From Meghimatium bilineatum (lineage: Eukaryota; Mollusca; Gastropoda; Stylommatophora; Philomycidae), in the NCBI GenBank assembly GCA_034231615.1, contig CM067306.1, positions 61,897,475 through 61,961,474 of the forward strand: a DNA stretch of 64,000 nt, read 5' to 3'. The stretch's first letter is position 1. Each line of letters opens with the position of its first letter. Under the pieces are notes generated by a model. That model ran no database searches and was not told the DNA's origin. It was given only the letters and a program-made list of their open reading frames with translations. Shown here piece after piece: positions 44,580-56,375 of this stretch. The position numbers and the translations under genes were made by a program.

Positions 44580-44835
44580 CAGTCACTGATAAGAAAACTT
44601 CACTGCTGACATAGAGAACAATCACAGAAGTAGAAGAAAACTTCACTGCTGACAGAGAACAAACACAGAAGTAGAAGAAAACTTCACTGCTGACATAGAG
44701 AACAACCACAGAAGTAGAAGAAAACTTCACTGCTGACATAGAGAACAAACACAGAAGTAGAAGAAAACTTCACTGCTGACATAGAGAACAAACACAGAAG
44801 TAGAAGAAAACTTCACTGCTGACATAGAGAATAGG
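44580..44835. repeat. ~50-bp repeat, 5 copies
   Basis: GAAAACTTCACTGCTGACAT then AGAGAACAAACACAGAAGTA. Confidence 0.9.
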
Positions 44836-44924
44836 AGTAACGAAATCTTCCTCAACATTAAATCATATGCATATATATATATATAATTTTTTCCCCCAGT
44901 TTATATGTAAATATATTGTCATAT

Positions 44925-45420
44925 GATGTATTCTGTCCAGAATGTAGTCGCTCTTATGAATCTCCTAAAATCCCAGTGGTCTCTGGCAAGTTGTCCCGCC
45001 TCCTCTAGCGACATGAACATGCTTTCCTGAATATCTCTTGTTCAGCGACATCTTGGATAACCTTTATCTCTGCTGCCTTCTATCACCTCCTCCAACAACA
45101 CTCTTTCCATGCCATCGTGTCGGTTCACATGGCTGAGGAAAAACCTGACTTTCATCTTAATACAGTGTTTAAAAGACAATTTCTCTTAGCACGCCTTGGT
45201 TGGCCTTTCTTTGCTGTCGGTAGTATTCTTAGGATTCTTCTATAGCATTTAATTTCAAAAGCCTCTATTCTCTTGAAAATAATTTTCCATGTTTCGCAGC
45301 TGTAGGTCACCAACACACGTGCGTAACAAACATTCCTTAGTTCCTGTGTTTGCATAGTACCATATTTGTTCAGCTCTTTTAATTTGGACATTGTTATTGC
45401 GGCTCTCCTCCTGATTTATG
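44925..45420 (-). mobile_element. LINE family 2 fragment
   Basis: - strand LVTYSCETWKIIFKRIEAFE, IKCYRRILRI, then FFLSHVNRHDGMERVLLEEV: post-RT motifs in order. Confidence 0.7.
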
Positions 45421-45437
45421 CATATATAAATATACCT

Positions 45438-45440
45438 GCT

Positions 45441-45536
<96 letters not shown>
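45438..45536. repeat. (TA)n microsatellite
   Basis: About 48 TA units, ending at the head of tSINE-2. A shorter imperfect (AT)n lies at 44317-44372. Confidence 0.95.
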
Positions 45537-45537
<1 letters not shown>

Positions 45538-45539
<2 letters not shown>

Positions 45540-45775
45540 GGAGGATCTCCCAAGTGTAGTGGTTAAGCTGTTTCACTTGTGCTCAAGAAGTCACGAATTC
45601 TAACCCGACTCATGATGTTTACAAAGTGGATTTTCTAAGATCCCTGGGACTATCACTTGAAGCCATGGAGTTACGAGCAATGAGTGGTACTTTCGGCAGG
45701 CGGTGTACCGCTTTGTTAAGAGGGATGGAGGATATATGGAAAAACCATAGCACAGTGAAGCTAACCCTCTATTGA
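45538..45775 (+). mobile_element. tRNA-derived SINE (tSINE-2)
   Basis: Immediately after a (TA)n run comes a head with A-box-like GTAGTGGTTAAGCTG and B-box-like GAATTCTAACCCG. The body ATCACTTGAAGCCATGGAG to TTAAGAGGGATGGAG is shared, reversed, with 57610-57745. Confidence 0.6.
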
Positions 45776-46004
45776 ATGTTTATATTTTTTTGAGACCTTT
45801 ATAAATATTTATAAAAGTAAGTCTAGAATATCAACATAAACAACAAGTATATAATATGGAAAAAATGTTACATGTTAAAGGTGACATCAAACATACATGC
45901 AGGAACTTTAAATGGTAGAGTGCAAACAAAAAATGAGCAATAAAGGATCTAATCTGAAATGATCAAAAACAAACATTTAACAATTAAATCATTTATAAAT
46001 AATC

Positions 46005-46150
46005 TCCTCCGAAGATGAGTATGTCAGAGTATTGTTGCAAATAAAACCGCGATACGACGCATCTCCGTTCTCTGGACACATCATGCTGGAATCTAGGACC
46101 ATTGTTCTGCTACAAGAGAGATCTAGTGGGAGTTTGAGAATGGATGCTTG
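46005..46150 (+). mobile_element. LINE-tailed SINE, short form, diverged
   Basis: CCGAAGATGAGTATGTCAG to GAGTTTGAGAATGGATGC, aligning over its length to the short form; the tail is lost. Confidence 0.6.
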
Positions 46151-46169
46151 CAAAAAATTAAACAAAATC

Positions 46170-46525
46170 TATCTACCTTTATGACATGTCCTTTACATAG
46201 TGATGTCCTCACTGTCACTCTATAAGCCTCTTGGTTCTGTGCAAACTGAAGTCTCTTTCAGTGTCATGTTTTCATAAGGTCTTTTGTGTCCTAATATCTA
46301 TCACAGTTTAGGTCTACCTCTTGTTCTCATTCCAGAAACATTTCCCTCCACGATTAATCGTTCTAAACCATCGCATCTCTTTATATGTCCAAAATATGTT
46401 AGCTTGTGTATTTTTTATAGTTTTGAAGAGCAGTCTTCTATTATATTCAAGTCGTTGCGGACGTCTGCATTGGTTCATCTTTCTGTCCATGATATTCTTA
46501 GGACATTTCTAGAAGATTTCATTTT
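46170..46525 (-). mobile_element. LINE family 2 fragment
   Basis: - strand VLRISWTER, NADVRNDLNII, LTYFGHIKRCDGLERLIVEG, GMRTRGRPK. Clear homology to the LINE C-terminal region; the short SINE at 46538 landed at its edge. Confidence 0.7.
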
Positions 46526-46537
46526 GAATGCTGATAT

Positions 46538-46698
46538 CCCGCCGAAGACGGATGTGTCGGGCCATTGGCGCAAATAAAACGGTGACACAACGCATTTCCA
46601 TTCTCTGGACTATATCCTGCTGGAAATCTAGTAGGGCCATTGTCCTACTGCAATAGAGATCCAGTAGAAGTTTGAGAATGAACGCTGAAGAAGAAGAA
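46538..46698 (+). mobile_element. LINE-tailed SINE, short form
   Basis: A 161-bp copy with perfect 12-bp duplication GAATGCTGATAT (46526-46537 and 46699-46710). It starts CCCGCCGAAGACGGATG and ends TGAACGCTGAAGAAGAAG. It shares its last ~130 bases with the long form but lacks the first ~120. Confidence 0.85.
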
Positions 46699-46979
46699 GA
46701 ATGCTGATATTTTACAAAATTATTGAACAATAAAACATTCACAAAGGATTTTTAAAAATGAACTAAAGTAAAATAATCAACTAAAGCGGCTAATGTTAAC
46801 AGACTGTCAGAATTGTATGGCCCTAAAGAGTTATGGAATTTGATGATGGTGATGTATAGTATCACAGTCGTCTTTTAACAACAAATGTCGTGAGTTTATC
46901 ATAGAATTCATAAATATAATAATTCTCTGATATCTCCATTTTTGTCTTTTGTCTTAATATCTGATTTTGCTGTTACTCA

Positions 46980-47215
46980 TTGCAGGCCTGGATGATAATT
47001 GATGTTAGATGTTGCAGTACTCATTGCAGGCCTGGATGATAATTGATGTTAGGTGTTGCAGGCCTGGATGACAATCGGTTTTCAAGTTATGACATGTTTT
47101 GATTTCTACTTTTTCAAACTTGGGCATGTTTTGATTCCTAGTGTTTCAAGCTGTGGCATGTTTTGATTCCTAGTTTTTCAAGCTGTGGCATGTTTTGATT
47201 CCTAGTTTTGTAGTC
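46980..47215. repeat. Two short tandem repeats
   Basis: GGCCTGGATGATAATTGATG units (46980-47070), then CTGTGGCATGTTTTGATTCC units (47090-47215). Confidence 0.75.
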
Positions 47216-47279
47216 AAAAGATCATTCTCATTACACAACAAACCATAGTGTTCAGATCTCCTCCTCAAGATGTCCCTTA

Positions 47280-48020
47280 GAGTGTATGATCAGTGACCAT
47301 ACCCACTCTGTGTTGGTTTACCAGTCTCATTTTGTTACCTTCATAATGCTCTTTTTGGCTACACCCCTCTCAACATGGTATTCATGTAATCTGCTCAAGG
47401 CTGCAGATTCACAAGCATTTATTATATTGATCACTCATCCCATCTCTCTAAGAGTATTCAAAACATCAGATCGGTTCATTGCATGTTTGGCACCCATGAT
47501 CGCCATACCAGCAAGCCTGTCTGTGCATTCATTTCCTCAGACACCGCACATCCAAGCACAAATATGAAACTGATTTTTGACAGATTAGACCACTTAACCG
47601 GCAACAACCAATGTCTGTGTGTTCATTTCCTCAGACACCAGGCCAGTGGACACTGTGTGCAAAGCCATTCTCAATTTTTCTTAGCGTGCTCATTGAGTCG
47701 CTGTGAAAGCCTGCACAAGTGTAGGTTTGAGACTCTGACTATGTCATTCTCCTGGTTACCATCATGATCTCCATGGTTATGCAACTTGCAGTCATAGCAA
47801 ATGCACAACTGTCTTCACTCACAGTTCTCTTTCCAACATGTGCTGTGAACACCCGTGTGCTCTGAACACACATGAGATGTGAACATCCATCAACTGTGAA
47901 CACACATGAGATGTGAACACACATGAGCTGTGAACATCCATCAACTGTGAACACACATGAGCTGAGCACATTCTGAACAGATCCATCTGTATAAATTACT
48001 ATGTCTCCCTGTGACAAGAA
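47280..48020 (-). mobile_element. Old LINE RNase H remnant
   Basis: - strand frames: VIYTDGSVQN (47990s), later NECTDRLAGMAIMGAKHAMN and SALSRLHEYHVERG. This is RNase H and the region after it, interrupted by a short CACATGAGNTGTGAACA repeat at 47835-47965 and a ~35-bp duplication (TTCATTTCCTCAGACACC). Confidence 0.6.
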
Positions 48021-48229
48021 TTCTCATCAACCAAGGCCTGGACTTCTGCTTCCACCACCAACAGGCTCTGTAACTAACAAATCTCTGTCAAGACTGCATG
48101 TGTACTGAAAAGGCATTGCATAGTTCTGATGGCAACTCCTACCATTATGCACTAGTATCTATGTCATCAGGTGGACATGCATATTGAATAATAGCCTTCC
48201 CTTGATCCATCCAAGATTTTTGTCTTTTC

Positions 48230-48400
48230 TTCTTCTTCTTCTTCAGCGTTCATTCTCAAACTCCCGCTGGATCAGCCTTGTAGCAGGACAATGGTAATAA
48301 TAGATTTCCAGCATGCTAGCAGGATGTAGTCCAGAGAATGAAATGCGCCGTGTTGCCATTTTATTTGAGAAAATGGCCTGGCACACCTGTCTTTCATGAA
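48230..48400 (-). mobile_element. LINE-tailed SINE, short form
   Basis: Reverse copy beginning with (TTC)n, then AGCGTTCATTCTCAAACTCC, and ending near GGCACACCTGTCTTTC. Moderately diverged. Confidence 0.7.
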
Positions 48401-49194
48401 ATTTTCATCTTTTAAGCCTGCTTCCCATAGTTCTCCTAATTTCTCTTTTATAGTTAATTCATTATATGATTTTGTCTGTTCAGAAGACTTTCAAAAGTGT
48501 GAATCATGGTTGATCTTAAGACTGCATGAGATTGGTGTAAAATTCAGACCGGCATGTAAAGAAAAATAGAATACATCTGCATTGAACTGGAAATGTCATG
48601 GATTTATTGAGATGTGGATCAAAGAATCTGTGGTCGACTGGTGTGTGTTGATAATAACCTGCAATCATTGCTCATAACATGTGTGCGCAAAGAATTCCAT
48701 GAAATATCATATTTATTACAAGAGGTGAAAAAAAAAATAATGAAAAACAACTACCTAAACAAATAAATAAGTGGAAGGTCAATTTCTAAAAAAAAAAACT
48801 TGCTGACAATTTCATTATAAAATCAGGATTGGTAAAACATGCAGCAATCAGGAAATGAGAAATAATGAATGAATAAATGATTACGCAAAATAAGATATTC
48901 AATCATGGTAGTGGCTCATACAGAGCGTTTGCCTGACTGCCGAAATCAAACAACATAAAACACAATAAATATAACAAATTCATCAACTACAAACATGCTA
49001 AAGTTCTCATGTTAATACTTTACCTCAGTTTTGCTATTTGGACAAGGTCAAGGATTCTGTGCTCAGTAGCAGATTTTACTTCAACCAATGAGAATACTTC
49101 ATTAATGCTTTTGGTATGGCATTTACAATATCTTCACAGCAGACGGATATTATATATCAATGTTCTAGTGATTGGTTTGTGCATGTATAACAAT

Positions 49195-50240
49195 ATATGT
49201 CCAGTAGTGAGACTGTCACAAACTAATATCCAGTAGTGAGACTGTCACAAACTAATATCCAGTAGTGAGACTGTCACAAACTAATGTCCAGTAGTGAGAC
49301 TGTCACAAACTAATGTCCAGTAGTGAGACTGTCACAAACTAATATCCAGTAGTGAGACTGTCACAAACTAATGTCCGTGAGACTATCACAATCTAATATC
49401 CAGTAGTTACACTGTCACAAACTAATGTCCAGTAATGAGACTATCACAATAGAATGTCTGTGAGACTGTCACAAACTAATATCCAGTAGTGAGACTGTCA
49501 CAAACTAATGTCCAGTAGTGAGACTGTCACAAACTAATGTCCAGTAGTGAGACTGTCACAAACTAATGTCCAGTAGTGAGACTGTCACAAACTAATGTCT
49601 GTGAGACTATCACAATCTAATATCCAGTAGTTACACTGTCACAAACTAATGTCCAGTAATGAGACTATCACAATAGAATGTCTGTGAGACTGTCACAAAC
49701 TAATGTCCAGTAGTAAGACTGTCACAAACTAATGTCCAGTAGTGAGACTGTCACAAACTAATGTCCAGTAGTGAGACTGTCACAAACTAATGTCCAGTAG
49801 TGAGACTGTCACAAACTAATGTCCAGTAGTGAGACTGTCACAAACTAATGTCCAGTAGTGAGACTGTCACAAACTAATGTCCAGTAGTGAGACTGTCACA
49901 AACTAATGTCCCAGAGACTGTCACAATCTAATGTCCCAGAGACTTCACAAACTAATGTCCTAGAGACTGTCACAATCTAATGTCCCAGAGACTGTCACAA
50001 ACTAATGTCCTGTAGTGAGACTGTCACAAATTAATGCCCAGTATGTCACAATCTAATGTCCAATCATAATTGTCACAACCTAATGCCCAGTCATGAGACT
50101 GTCATAAACTAATGCCCAGTAGTGAAACTGTCACAATCTAATGTCCAGTATGTCACAATCTAATGTCCAGTCATGAGACTGTCACAATGTAATGTCCAGT
50201 TGTGAGACTGTCACAATATAATGTCCAGTAGTGAGAAGTG
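49195..50240. repeat. 29-bp minisatellite, about 33 copies
   Basis: GTCCAGTAGTGAGACTGTCA then CAAACTAAT. A block with GTCTGTGAGACTATC variants at 49375-49460 is repeated at 49590-49690, showing a ~215-bp segmental duplication within the array. Confidence 0.95.
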
Positions 50241-50579
50241 TGGATTTTGAGAGAAGTGAGATTTATGAGTGATATGATTGTGGGTAAATTTTGTGATTGA
50301 TTAGAGTAACAAGTATGTTTATCTGTGGTGTGGGTGTGCAGGATCTGTAGATACATGTTTTGGGTGTGCAGGATCTGTAGATACATGTTGTAGGTGTGCA
50401 GGATCTGTAGAAAAATGATGTGGGTAGGGGTACGATGAAGATAACACCTCTGATGATGAACATTGTGGGTGTGTGTGCCTTACAGGGAAATTATGTGGTT
50501 AACAGGTATGCTCTGCATGTGTATGCTGTATGAGGACAAACTAGTTGTGGTGATGTTCAAAGATGCATTCTCTGGGTGT

Positions 50580-50960
50580 ACTCAGCGTGTACAGACACTG
50601 TTTGTGGTGATGTCCACAGATGAACTGTGTGGGTGTACGAAGTCTGCAGATAAACTGTTTGTAGTGTGGTCCACAGATGAACTGTGTGGGTGTACGAAGT
50701 CTGCAGATAAACTGTTTGTAGTGTGATCCACAGATGAACTGTGTGGGTGTATGCATGTTGTGCACAAACTGATTGTTGTAATATCCACAGATGAATTGTG
50801 CGGTTGTACACAGTAGTCTGTACATAAACTATTTGTGGGGAGGTTCACAGATGAACTATGTGGGTGTACACATTCTGCAGATACACTGTTTGTGGTGAGG
50901 TCCGTAGATGAGTTCTGTGGGTGCACACAAGCCACAGCTAAACCATTTATGTTGTGTGGG
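50580..50960 (-). repeat. ~57-60-bp coding-like minisatellite
   Basis: Six to seven units on the - strand, translating as VHPHSSSVDHTTNSLSADF variants. It is in frame with the 573-codon stretch above it and stops at TGA 50582. The repeat continues in frame past that stop (VHPENASLNITTTSLSSYSI). Confidence 0.85.
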
Positions 50961-52491
50961 TGTGTGTGCATCATGTAATTGTGGCTGAAGTTTAAATGAT
51001 CTTCCTCATAACACCACTCCAGGTCTGGATGGTCAGTGTAATCTTTATCATCATCATGAGCCACGAATTGAGACATACTTTCGCTATTGTTCGTAACATC
51101 ACTTTCATCTATACTTTCACTATTGTTCGTAACATCACTTTCATCTGAACTCCCAGCTTCTGAAACTGAGTTTCTCTCATCTTCATCCTCGATATAGAGA
51201 TTATCACAAAAGTAATCAGCGTCACAAGGCATGATATCGCAATCATTAAATCTACAGCTGGCATCACCTACACACCCACCAATCAGAAAGCAACCATTGC
51301 TACTAGCGTGACAATCACTCAACGGAAAACAGCTACCCATGTCAGTCAAATTTCTATCTCTAATCTTAAATCTGTCTGTCATGTTCATTACAGAAATATT
51401 ACAGCTTTCGCAGAAGTTTTCAAGACTGTCTCTTTCATCTGAATCATTATTTTCAGTCACATGACTAGAACACAATCCCTTATCACCGTTGTCATGACAA
51501 CAGTCATCAATAGGCCATTGACAGTGCATTGTCTGCATTGACGGGTCATTGGTAGAAGTGACTGAATTCATTTCAGTCTGATGCACCCTGGCGTCTCTGG
51601 CATCAACGCTAGAAGTAATATCTGCAAAAGTATGATTGTCTAAAGATCTCATATTTTCTGTGGCACAGATCACATGAGCAGATGCCATAGATATTCTTGC
51701 TAAATGAGAATCACAGTTGACAAGGTCCACAGCAGGCTTCATATCTGATGACATGTTGCCGATAGCAGATTCTGTGCTGGAGTAATGTTCTGAATATTGC
51801 CCAGGGTGAGAGTTAGTGTCTGAAAGAGATGCTTGTGACTGGTTGCACAAGCACTTGTGTTGTCTATGCAATTCAGTTTGTGATCTTCTGTTGCGTGTGG
51901 TTTCTGCAAGAAGAAAGCATGGCTGATCCCATTGATCATCAAAGCAGACATTGTTCCAGGTAGATAAAGTTGCAACAGCTAGTTTTGCTGTCAAACTTGA
52001 GCAAGAGATAGTCTTGTGTGAGCATTCGATGTGCGTGCCACTGAATTTATTTTGTAAATTCTGATCTTGAGGAAAATGTATGGATTTTTTAGCTTGTGCG
52101 TGATCAGAATTTTTCTCAAATGTTTCATAATTAGATTTATTCATTTTTGTAGCTGCCAATTTCATAAATTTAGTATTCCAAAACCTGCAGAATTCTGTCT
52201 TTCTTCTTATTTCACTAGCATGATGGGTAGCAATTACATGAAGCTTTTCTGGCATAGCAGACTCAATAGAGTGTTCCTGGGCACATGCTGACATCTTAGA
52301 CATATCCTCTTTTCTCAGGTCTCCGTTTCATCCTTGAAGCTTCCCCCTCTTTTCTTGTCCGATGTGATATTAACAAATTCTAGACTCTCCAGTTTTGTTT
52401 CATCTTGGACTTCATTACTATATAATGAACATTCCTGGTTCTTTTGACTGTCATTGGTATCTTGTCTATCTAACTTGCCTGGCCCCTGGTC
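50582..52491 (-). other. Large open stretch in ITPRID intron (possible alternative exon)
   Basis: A strong acceptor (TCTCTTACATTGCAG at 52492) opens onto about 58 codons in one frame (QGPGKLDRQDTNDSQKN...). A 573-codon frame offset by one base then begins before 52303. It reads as a disordered Ser/Asp/Asn/Cys/His-rich protein (e.g. SVSEAGSSDESDVTNN) and ends in a coding-like minisatellite (VHPHSSSVDHTTNSLSADF). One extra base near 52325, in a short A run, would join both frames. No good donor is visible at the end. The upstream exon (phase 1) would meet a stop within nine codons here, but joins 43979 perfectly. It could be an alternative exon with assembly errors, a decayed exon or a separate small gene. 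I do not recognise a domain. Confidence 0.4.
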
Positions 52492-52631
52492 CTGCAATGT
52501 AAGAGATACACAGAAGCACTTGGATCCCTGAGTATTGAAGAAATAAAGAGGTACATCTCTAGTCAACAAGGTGTTCAGGTCAACATACCCATCATATGAA
52601 CTCAAGTAAAACCCTTGAAAACAGAACCCAC

Positions 52632-52933
52632 CTGAACGTTTTCTTGGGAGTGGCATCACAGCCGAGGTGGCTGCGCTGGTATTTGTTGCTGCTGTTGTTG
52701 AGACCTTCTCTGGTACAGGTACTGCTGCTCCTATGTCCTCCTCTAAACACTCATCCTCCTCTTCCTCATTACAGCCAGGCGGGACAATGCCATAAGCCCG
52801 TGATGGGTGATGCAGAAATCTCTCTGGGACACGAACTAAACTAGGAACCAAATTCTGCGTCTCTCCACCAAAGCCGAGACTGAGAAGCATCTGTTCTGGG
52901 TCAACCTGTCTGTCATTCAGGAGCTGCTCCAGG
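52632..52933 (-). CDS. ITPRID2: ITPRID exon with IP3R-binding signature
   Basis: The acceptor is TTCTCTCTGATTTAG and the best donor TTCAG|GTGGGT, ending in phase 1. It reads SLEQLLNDRQVDPEQMLLSL, GFGGETQNLVPSLV, then RVPERFLHHPSRAYGI. This matches the start of the KRAP_IP3R_bind domain of ITPRID and TESPA1 (DPEE-x-L-x-LGFG ... R-[IV]-P-x-RF). After that the exon turns acidic (CNEEEEDECLEED) and Ala/Thr-rich, unlike vertebrate members, so the rest of the domain is divergent or missing. The frame stays open beyond the donor to 52315, so intron retention is possible. Confidence 0.85.
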
Positions 52934-53054
52934 CTAAATCAGAGAGAATTGATAGCTTGTAAGTTCTGTCACCTTTAAGCTCTGTCTACTGTAAATTCTA
53001 TCTTCTGTAAGTTACTCTATACTGTAAGCTCCTCTTTTTGATAGATCAATACTC

Positions 53055-53395
53055 TATGAGAATTATCTCTAAGCTTTATGAAAGCATTATCTTTTAACTT
53101 TATGAATGCATTATCTTTTAACTTTATGAAAGCATCATCTTTTAACTTTATGAAAGCATTATCTTTTAACTTTAAGAAAGCATTATCTCTAAGCTTTATG
53201 AAAGCATTATCTTTTAACTTTAAGAAAGCATTATCTTTTAACTTCTTTTAACTTTATGAAAGCATTATATTTTAGCTTTATGTATGAAAGCATTATCTTT
53301 TAACTTTAAGAAAACATTATCTTTTAACTTTATGAAAACATTATCTTTTAACTTTATGAAAGCATTATCTCTTTACTTTATGAAAGCACATAAAA
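53055..53395. repeat. 24-bp minisatellite
   Basis: GAAAGCATTATCTTTTAACT then TTAT, about 13 copies, between a LINE fragment and the acceptor of exon 52632-52933. Confidence 0.9.
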
Positions 53396-53399
53396 ACTA

Positions 53400-53900
53400 A
53401 ACACATCTAAAACAGAGACTATGAAGATAAGCAGAACACCAGGCCAGTTAAATGTTTCTGTCAATGATACAAAACGTAAGCAAGTCCCAGAGTTTAAATA
53501 CCTCGGAAGCATATTTACGGAGGATGGCAAACTCGACAGAAAGATTGAAACTAGTTGCCACAAAGTCAATGCTGTGATTTACCAACTGTCACCAATACTT
53601 AAACACCCATCAATCTGTATGACTACAAAAGTACAATTGATAAACAGTATTTTATACCACCTCTGTATTACCAATGTCAAACATGGCCCTTGATAAAGAC
53701 ACTAGTGAAAAAATATCACAGTTTGCGAAATGAAATGTTTGATATCAGGAAAGAAGTAAAGACTATCTGAAGTCAAGACTACATAGAGAGGCAGCAAACC
53801 AGATGGTTTGGTACGTCATGAGAATGGAACCTGCGCAACCAGCCCTTCGCAAACATCAGCAGAAGACTGGGCTACAAAAAACTACCGGTACTTAAAAACT
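53400..53900 (+). mobile_element. LINE family 2 fragment (RT end)
   Basis: TETMKISRTPGQLNVSVNDT, FKYLGSIFTEDGKLDRKI, then ETSCHKVNAVIYQLSPIL. The 'FKYLGSxxTEDG' block follows RT motif C. A related copy is at 54715-55290. Confidence 0.75.
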
Positions 53901-54039
53901 ATTTAAAATGTGCTATATATAACATCTAAACTACATAAAATGTGCTATATATAACATCTAAACTACATAACATGTGCTATATATCATATCTAAACTTTAT
54001 CACCTATGCTCGCCCGTGTGGTAACCAGAACCTGAACAC

Positions 54040-54556
54040 TAACTCATAGCAACCCTAGAACATGGCACAAATATCATAATCATATCTAGCACATGGCACA
54101 AATATCATAATCATACCCAGCACATGGCACAAATATCATAATCATATCTAGCACATGGCACAAATATCATAATCATACCCAGCACATGGCACAAATATAA
54201 TAATCATACCTAGAACATGGCACAAATATAATAATCATACCTAGAACATGGCACAAATATAATAATCATACCCAGCACATGGCACAAATATAATAATCAT
54301 ACCTAGAACATGGCACAAATATCATAATCATACCTAGAACATGGCACAAATATCATAATCATACCTAGCACATGGCACAAATATCATAATCATACCTAGC
54401 ACATGGCACAAATATCATAATCATACCTAGCACATGGCACAAATATCATAATCATACCTAGCACATAGCACAAATATCATAATCATACCTAGCACATGGC
54501 ACAAATATCCTAATCATACCTAGCACATGGCACAAATATCATAATCATACCTAGCA
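54040..54556. repeat. 31-bp minisatellite derived from an ITPRID splice donor
   Basis: About 16 units CATACCTAGCACATGGCACA then AATATCATAAT. On the - strand each contains TGCTAGGTATGATTATG, the end and donor of exon 54551-54670. Confidence 0.95.
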
Positions 54557-54670
54557 CTGGAAGCAGATGTCTGGTTTGATACGTCAGAATTGAAACTTTG
54601 CCACCCCATGATGCCTTGCGAGGGAGTCCTCTGCCACATAGACCGAATCCCTTCAGCCTGTGGATACTTG
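54551..54670 (-). CDS. ITPRID2: ITPRID exon upstream of the IP3R-binding region
   Basis: The 120-base exon reads KYPQAEGIRSMWQRTPSQGI, then MGWQSFNSDVSNQTSASSA, phase 2 to phase 2. The acceptor is TTTTTATTAG and the donor TGCTAG|GTATGA. The donor and the last exon bases recur about 16 times in the downstream intron as a 31-bp minisatellite. Confidence 0.75.
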
Positions 54671-54714
54671 CTAATAAAAACAACACATATTAAAGTTACT
54701 AGTGCACAAACAAT

Positions 54715-55295
54715 ACACATCTAAAACAGAGACTATGAAGTTAAGCAAACACGAGGTCAGTTAAATCTATCTGTCAATATTACAATACTAAAGCAGGTCT
54801 CAAGAGGCCAAATATGTAAGAAGCTTCTCTACTGAGCGTCACACTTGAAAAAGATATCGAGAAAAGATGTCAGAAAGTAAAATGTTGTGACTTAGCAGCT
54901 GTCAACAATATTCAAACACCCAACAATCTCCATGGCAACAAAATGACAATTGATAAACAGTAATTTTATACCAACTCTGTGTTACCATGACAAACATGGT
55001 TCTTGAAAAATACACTAGCAAAACAAATCACAGTATGTGAAATGAAATGTTTGAGGAAAGATATAAATGTCACCAATAGAGACGGACGGGGAAATGAAGA
55101 TATCAAGATATACATACCGTAAAAACCATGTCAAGACTACATCGAAAGACAGCAAACCCGGTGGTTTGGCCACCTCATGAGAATGGAACCAACACAAACC
55201 AGCCCTTTATTCATAAAACAGCAGTAGATCGAGCTACAAGACCCGAGGAAGACTAAGAACTAGATGGGTGTAGATAATAAAAGAAACCTTAATTA
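54715..55295 (+). mobile_element. LINE family 2 fragment (RT end)
   Basis: Decayed homologue of 53400-53900: CDLAAVNNIQTPNN, AKQITVCEMKCLRKDI, QTRWFGHLMRMEPTQT. Many stops. Begins 45 bases from ITPRID exon 54551-54670. Confidence 0.65.
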
Positions 55296-56210
55296 GACCA
55301 TGGCCAATGTGACCCTAATAGCCAAAGACAAACAACTCCAAATTCTCCTCAAGACACTGAACTGCACAAGTGGAAATGACAATAAATATATAGATAGTAC
55401 ACAAATGATTAATTTAACATTCATAACTGAAAGAAGAAATGTCTCTAGCCTTGCCTCTAATTTTGTCTTGAACAGGAATGCTGTCTTTGATTTTTGATTC
55501 AACTGATTTGTCCACCAGACATCTAATAATGTACAAGTTCAGTCTTTAGTAAGATATTAGTGCAGGTTCTACATATAATTCCAGAAAAGATGCACTTTCT
55601 TGAGTTTACTCAGTTAATACCAGCATTACATGGATGTGACACTTTATGGGGGGGGGGTGTTAAGGGTTGATATGTTGTTTGTTTGAGAACCCCTGGAATT
55701 GTGAGCGATTAGCTCTTACTTCCTATATGCAGTGGGGTGGTTTTTCTAAGCTTTCTTTCATACCCATGAGATTTCAGCTTTTGGCTTAGTGCAATGCCTA
55801 TTGAAGGAACCTTCTACTCAGAGGCGGGTCTATAATTGTATAGATGACATATTACAAAGCTTCCATAATAGAGCCTCATTATAACAACATGTCATCTACT
55901 AAAGTTTTCTGTTGCATGGGTGGTTTGTCTAGTGAGCCATTGGTGAGACTCACAAACGCAACCGCATGTGTAAGTGTTGATATAAAACATTTCCATTTTG
56001 AAACAAACATCACAGATCTGACAAAACGGTAAATAGCAAAACATGCACTAGTTTAAATGTACAAATTCATGTGGCAACAATATGTCACAATTTAAGAAAT
56101 AATGACCCAAATTTCGCTTTAATTAACACCCCTACAAAAGGTCTCGTCCATGTAGTAAGATGCTAATGTAAAAAGCAACCATGTTCTCTCCTGGTCTTGA
56201 ATTGGTGTTC

Positions 56211-56375
56211 CCGCCGAAGACGGATGTGTCGGGCCATTGGCGCAAATAAAACGGCGACACAACACATTTCCATTCTCTGGACTATATCCTGCTGGAAATC
56301 TAATAGGGCCATTTTCCTACTGCAATAGAGATCCGGCAGGAGTTTGAGAATGAACGCTGAAGAAGAAGAGAAGAA
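56211..56375 (+). mobile_element. LINE-tailed SINE, short form
   Basis: A 165-bp copy with perfect 12-bp duplication GAATTGGTGTTC (56199-56210 and 56376-56387). It is nearly identical to the copy at 46538, so both are probably recent. Confidence 0.85.

Noticed and set aside
45366-45576. Frames of alternating Ile-Tyr
   Set aside because: Translation of a (TA)n microsatellite.
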